DNA of 9,143 nt from an uncultured Lachnospiraceae bacterium (lineage in GTDB: Bacteria > Bacillota > Clostridia > Lachnospirales > Lachnospiraceae). Positions 6,175 through 9,143 of this stretch are shown here, in pieces; positions within the stretch are counted from its first letter, which is position 1, and each line of letters starts with the position of its first letter. The stretch covers positions 1-9,143 of the forward strand of contig CADBTO010000195.1 of assembly GCA_902797565.1 (NCBI GenBank), read 5' to 3'. The notes under the pieces were generated by a model that did not search any database, was not told the origin of the DNA, and was given only the letters and a program-made list of their open reading frames with translations. Position numbers and translations under genes: made by a program.

Positions 6175-7510
6175 ACTGCGTTTTTTTGTCAATGTAATTT
6201 GACTTAAATTTCGAATAAACAATTTTCTGGCTTGTGTACAGCCCGTAATATCCTGAAATCATATAGGAAAAAGATGTTGCAATCAGGAAGAACGGAGCGC
6301 CGTCAAAGCCAAAAAGTTCACAGCAGATCAGCAGCGAGGAGATCGGGCAGTTTGTCACGCCGCAGAAGACCGCACCCATGCCGATTCCGGCGCAGAGGGC
6401 CGGTGAAAAACCGGCAAGGTTCCCAAAGAGGCAGCCAAAGGATGCACCGATGAAAAACGAAGGGACAATCTCCCCCCCTTTGTATCCGGCAGACAGGGAT
6501 AATACGGTAAATAGGATTTTTACGAGATATCCTAACGGACGTTCACGTCCTTCCACACAGGCGATGATGTAGTCCGTTCCGGCTCCATTGTATGTCTGGT
6601 CTCCGGTATGAATCGTCAGCAACAGGATTGCGGTTCCGAGCAACAGGGCCTTGCCGTATTTGTTCGGCAGCTTCTGCGAAAACAAATGTTCTCCTTGATG
6701 AAGGCAGATGCAAAAGAACATGGACAGGAAGCCGCAGCAGACAGCAAGCAGCATGACAAGCAGCGTACTGCGCAGCGAAAGCTTCGGAATCACACCCAGG
6801 TCATAAAACGGGGCCGGCGCACCCAGAAGCTCCGCAATCCGCCTTGCCAGAATCGAAGAAACCACGCAGGGAACCAGTGCGGCATAGTGCATAATGCCAA
6901 CCGAAACAACTTCCAGCGGAAACACCGCTGCTGCAATCGGCGTTCCAAAAAGCGCGGCAAAGACCCCGGACATCCCGGTCATGATCATGGTCTTCTTGTT
7001 CGTCTCGCTGAACCGGAAGAGCTTTCCCATCGCATTCCCGATCGAGCCGCCCAGCTGCAGCGCTGCCCCTTCCCTGCCCACAGACGCACCGAAAAGGTGG
7101 GAGAGGATCGTGGAAATGAAGATCAGCGGTGCCATACGCAGCGGGATGTCTTCATCTGCCTGGATCGAAAGGAGTACCATGTTCGTTCCGCCATCGTGGT
7201 CGTAGTCCATAATATGGTACAGACCGGCAATCAGGAGGGCGCCAACGGGCAGCCCCGCCAGCAGCACTGGATGCAGGATCCGCTGCGTGGTCACGAAACT
7301 GATCGCTGTGTGGAAGGCAAAACCCAGGACGCCGCAGATTGCGCCCATCACGATGCCGAACAGCACCCATTTCACAAACGAACCATAGCGTTCCTGGTTG
7401 TGTTTCAGCTTATGGACAACAAATTCTTTGTTTATTTTCTTGTTTTTGATCTTATTTGTTTCAAAATCTTTTTTCAAATCTATTTTCATAACCAGAAAAG
7501 TATAGCACAT
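6173..7510 (-). CDS. ClC-family anion transporter, CLC-F-like (possible fluoride/proton antiporter)
   Basis: This is a polytopic membrane protein of 445 residues from the chosen start. AAAGGA (7521-7516, minus strand) lies 5 nt before the ATG at 7510. A second in-frame ATG at 7489 has no ribosome binding site. ClC hallmarks are GREGAALQLGGSIG (145-158) with the gating glutamate Glu147, TGMSGVFAALFGTPIAAAVF (178-197), GYKGGEIVPSFFIGASFG (342-359), and NCPISSLL with ELFG (387-401). The chloride-type GSGIP serine motif is missing, GGTNMV (107-112) standing near that place. The usual GREGP has Ala for Pro, and the GxFxP motif is GGEIVP. RMAPLI, SHLFG, GGEIVP and a C-terminal GLYTSQK are reminiscent of CLC-F fluoride exporters, although CLC-F proteins usually have GREGT and GGEVTP. 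It is therefore either a CLC-F relative or a divergent clade. There are no CBS domains. It is convergent with the exporter operon and divergent from the purine genes. No fluoride riboswitch was recognised upstream. Confidence 0.92.
   Translation of the reverse strand: MCYTFLVMKIDLKKDFETNKIKNKKINKEFVVHKLKHNQERYGSFVKWVLFGIVMGAICGVLGFAFHTAISFVTTQRILHPVLLAGLPVGALLIAGLYHIMDYDHDGGTNMVLLSIQADEDIPLRMAPLIFISTILSHLFGASVGREGAALQLGGSIGNAMGKLFRFSETNKKTMIMTGMSGVFAALFGTPIAAAVFPLEVVSVGIMHYAALVPCVVSSILARRIAELLGAPAPFYDLGVIPKLSLRSTLLVMLLAVCCGFLSMFFCICLHQGEHLFSQKLPNKYGKALLLGTAILLLTIHTGDQTYNGAGTDYIIACVEGRERPLGYLVKILFTVLSLSAGYKGGEIVPSFFIGASFGCLFGNLAGFSPALCAGIGMGAVFCGVTNCPISSLLICCELFGFDGAPFFLIATSFSYMISGYYGLYTSQKIVYSKFKSNYIDKKTQ
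7499..7507 (-). promoter_or_regulatory. Extended -10 element at the start of the ClC gene (speculative)
   Basis: On the minus strand TGCTATACT (7507-7499) matches an extended -10 box. A transcript from it would begin only a few bases before the ATG at 7489, giving a nearly leaderless mRNA. No -35 box is visible (TACCAC at the expected place). The element lies inside the coding sequence if the ATG at 7510 is the real start, so it may be coincidental. Confidence 0.22.
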
Positions 7511-7522
7511 TTTTTTCCTTTG

Positions 7523-7531
7523 TGGTAGAAT
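7523..7531 (+). promoter_or_regulatory. Candidate extended -10 promoter for the purine salvage genes
   Basis: TGGTAGAAT at 7523-7531 fits an extended -10 box (TAGAAT matches TATAAT at five of six positions), but there is no convincing -35 box. The predicted leader would be about 130 nt. It contains CTGCCG (7557-7562) and CGGCAG (7592-7597), which could pair around a 29-nt loop. No purine riboswitch core was recognised. Confidence 0.28.
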
Positions 7532-7667
7532 AATATGCTGAAATTTCTGATAACAGCTGCCGGAAATCTTGATGCAGATGACAGAATTGCACGGCAGAAC
7601 GGCAAGACAGAATAACACTGCATCTTATCGTGTTTGAAAAACAGCGCAAAACAAGGAGAATTACAGC

Positions 7668-8516
7668 ATGAATCCAGTGTATGAAAAACTGAAACACTGC
7701 CTGGAGGCAGTGCGGGAAAAGACGGATTTTGTGCCCAAAGTGGGGCTGGTCCTGGGCTCCGGGCTGGGGGATTATGCAAAGAACCTGGAGGTCGCAGCCG
7801 AAGTGGACTATGCCGATATCCCGGATTTCCCGACATCCACGGCTCCGGGGCATGCAGGAAAATTTGTTTTTGGCTATGCCGGGGCGGCAAGGGTTCCTGT
7901 CGTATGTATGCAGGGCAGGGTACACTATTATGAAGGCTATGATATGACGGACGTCGTGCTGCCGGTCCGCCTGATGGGGCTTCTGGGAATCAAAATCCTC
8001 TTCCTTACAAATGCCTCCGGCGGCATCCGCCAGGGCTTTTCTGCCGGCGACCTGATGCTGCTGACGGGGCAGATCTCGTTTTTCGTGCCTTCCCCGCTCC
8101 GGGGCGAAAATATCCCGGAACTGGGGCCGCGCTTTCCGGATATGAGCCAGATCTATGACCCCTCGCTGCAGGAGTGCATCAAAGCCTGTGCTGTGAAACA
8201 GGGGATTTCCCTGAAGCAGGGCGTCTATGCCCAGACCCAAGGGCCCAATTACGAATCACCGGAGGAAATCCACCTGCTCCGTACCCTGGGCGCAGATGCT
8301 GTTGGAATGAGCACTGCCTGCGAAGCAATCGCCGCAAGGCATATGGGGATCCGTATTTGCGGAATCTCCTGCATCTCGAATCTTGCTGCTGGAATCTCGC
8401 CGCAGCCTTTGTCCGAGGAAGAAGTGCTTGCAGCCGGAAGGGCCGTATCTGAAAAATTCAGCCGGCTTGTGACAGAGTGCCTGCAAAGCTTCCATACAGA
8501 ATTAGGACAGAATTAG
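7668..8516 (+). CDS. punA: Purine nucleoside phosphorylase, trimeric PNP family (PunA/XapA type)
   Basis: This cytoplasmic enzyme cleaves purine ribo- and deoxyribonucleosides with phosphate to free base and sugar 1-phosphate, typically inosine and guanosine. Its 282 residues match the usual family length. Family motifs appear in order: phosphate-binding GSGLG (30-34), GHAG (61-64), RVHYYEGY (84-91), TNASGGI (114-120), AQTQGPNYESPEE (188-200), the ribose-site GMSTACEA (213-220) and SNLAAGIS (237-244). Asn238 occupies the position that typically recognises 6-oxopurines. AAGGAG (7653-7658) lies 9 nt before the ATG. A gene for a deaminase-type amidohydrolase begins 47 nt downstream in the same direction, suggesting an operon in which deaminated nucleosides are passed to this enzyme. 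Adenosine-specific hexameric (DeoD) PNPs are a different fold and do not match. Confidence 0.95.
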   Translation: MNPVYEKLKHCLEAVREKTDFVPKVGLVLGSGLGDYAKNLEVAAEVDYADIPDFPTSTAPGHAGKFVFGYAGAARVPVVCMQGRVHYYEGYDMTDVVLPVRLMGLLGIKILFLTNASGGIRQGFSAGDLMLLTGQISFFVPSPLRGENIPELGPRFPDMSQIYDPSLQECIKACAVKQGISLKQGVYAQTQGPNYESPEEIHLLRTLGADAVGMSTACEAIAARHMGIRICGISCISNLAAGISPQPLSEEEVLAAGRAVSEKFSRLVTECLQSFHTELGQN

Positions 8517-8563
8517 GGTAATCAGGCAGAAACAAAAAAAGAACAGGGGACAAAAAACAGAAA

Positions 8564-9143
8564 ATGAATACAAGGTTTTATCATGCAAAAATTTTAACGA
8601 CGAAAGAAGATCACAGTTTCGAGGTGGTTTCCGGAGAACTTTGGGTCTCAGGCAGCCAGATTATCTATCTGGGTACAGGTAAAGATGAAAAAGCCGTATC
8701 GCAGGAAAACCTGTCCTGGGATCGGGAAATTGACTGCAGCGGAAAACTGATTATGCCAGGGTTTAAGAACGCCCATACGCATACGGCAATGACTTTCCTG
8801 CGTTCCTTCGCGGACGACCTGCCGCTGCAGGAATGGCTGTATGACGCGGTATTTCCGAGGGAAGGGCAGCTGGAAACAGACGACGTGTACTACCTGTCTG
8901 TTCTGGGCATTATGGAATACCTGACCAGCGGGATTACATCCAATTTTGATATGTACTTCTTCCCGCCGAAAAACGCCCAGGCGTCTGTGGACTGCGGCTT
9001 CCGTACCGTACAGACCTCCGGGCTGAACAATTACGGCGGCTCCATCGAGGCAGTGGAGGAAAACTATCAGATCTGCAATGATATGGGAGAACTTTCCTCT
9101 TTCATCATCGGCTTCCATGCAGAGTATACGACCTCATTGGAAC
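8564..9143 (+). CDS. Amidohydrolase, SAH/MTA/adenosine deaminase type (5' part only)
   Basis: The window holds the first 193 residues of a metal-dependent deaminase of the TRZ/ATZ/MtaD amidohydrolase group; the rest lies beyond the edge. Residues 1-60 are the N-terminal beta part of the fold. The metal-binding pair is His71 and His73 in KNAHTHTAM (68-76), followed by LRSFADDLPLQEWL (79-92), which is highly characteristic of S-adenosylhomocysteine/methylthioadenosine deaminases. His185 in GFHAEYTTS (183-191) aligns with the next metal or substrate histidine, where HAPYTCS is the commoner form. The start is set by the first ATG with a plausible, rather distant AGGGGA (8545-8550, 13 nt away). 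Together with the preceding phosphorylase it suggests purine nucleoside salvage or removal of SAH/MTA. The exact substrate (SAH, MTA, adenosine, or a guanine-like base) cannot be fixed from this part. Confidence 0.88.
   Translation, partial: MNTRFYHAKILTTKEDHSFEVVSGELWVSGSQIIYLGTGKDEKAVSQENLSWDREIDCSGKLIMPGFKNAHTHTAMTFLRSFADDLPLQEWLYDAVFPREGQLETDDVYYLSVLGIMEYLTSGITSNFDMYFFPPKNAQASVDCGFRTVQTSGLNNYGGSIEAVEENYQICNDMGELSSFIIGFHAEYTTSLE

Noticed and set aside
6608..7528. 306-codon open frame on the plus strand across the ClC gene
   Set aside because: It is antisense to a gene with clear ClC motifs. Its translation is dominated by Arg, His and Gln with no domain pattern, and it lacks a convincing ribosome binding site.
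7511..7667. Fluoride riboswitch (for the ClC gene) or purine riboswitch (for PNP) in the divergent gap
   Set aside because: Neither the fluoride aptamer core (GAUGG, CCGCC, CUGAUGACUCCU-like) nor a purine aptamer core could be found. Only a 6-bp inverted repeat with a 29-nt loop is present.
7461..8240. 259-codon minus-strand open frame across the phosphorylase gene
   Set aside because: It is antisense to a fully motif-supported PNP and overlaps the ClC start in another frame; no ribosome binding site or domain.

Overview
The window looks like a chromosomal segment from a Gram-positive Clostridia member, most likely a Lachnospiraceae-type gut anaerobe. This rests on strong purine-rich ribosome binding sites, sigma-A-like promoters, hairpin-plus-T-tract terminators, a GntR/YtrA-ABC exporter operon of the Firmicutes type, and balanced GC genes separated by AT-rich gaps. 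This placement is an inference from style and gene content. No rRNA, tRNA, insertion sequence, CRISPR array or phage gene is visible.

Layout: (i) 1-240 is AT-rich, with a possible degraded gene tail, a 19-nt palindrome and a sigma-A-like promoter. (ii) 241-2316 is a stand-alone methyl-accepting chemotaxis protein with a Cache-like extracellular sensor, followed by a clear terminator. (iii) 2449-6054 is one operon: a strong promoter with a repeat-rich leader, a YtrA-type GntR repressor, an ABC ATPase (4-nt overlap), and a 734-residue permease whose start lies inside the ATPase gene. A terminator at 6144-6174 is shared with the convergent next gene. (iv) 6173-7510 (minus strand) is a ClC-family anion transporter whose motifs resemble the fluoride-exporting CLC-F branch. 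(v) 7668-9143 carries purine nucleoside phosphorylase and the start of an SAH/MTA/adenosine-deaminase-type amidohydrolase, running off the window.

How they work together: the GntR protein probably represses its own operon and is relieved by membrane or cell-wall stress, as known for YtrA-type systems. The ATPase and permease would then form an ABC-2-type exporter or sensor complex. The permease topology places a roughly 335-residue C-terminal domain outside the cell. The last two genes form a plausible purine nucleoside salvage pair (deaminate, then phosphorolyse). The chemoreceptor and the ClC protein appear to be independent units.

The observations most worth a second look are a three-copy intergenic element (hairpin, then usually a T-run, then a TGCGACGG motif) found in two separate gaps, the three 9-bp tandem repeats next to the exporter promoter, the CLC-F-like signature, and the large extracellular domain of the exporter. 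I see no clearly new multi-gene defence or mobile system.
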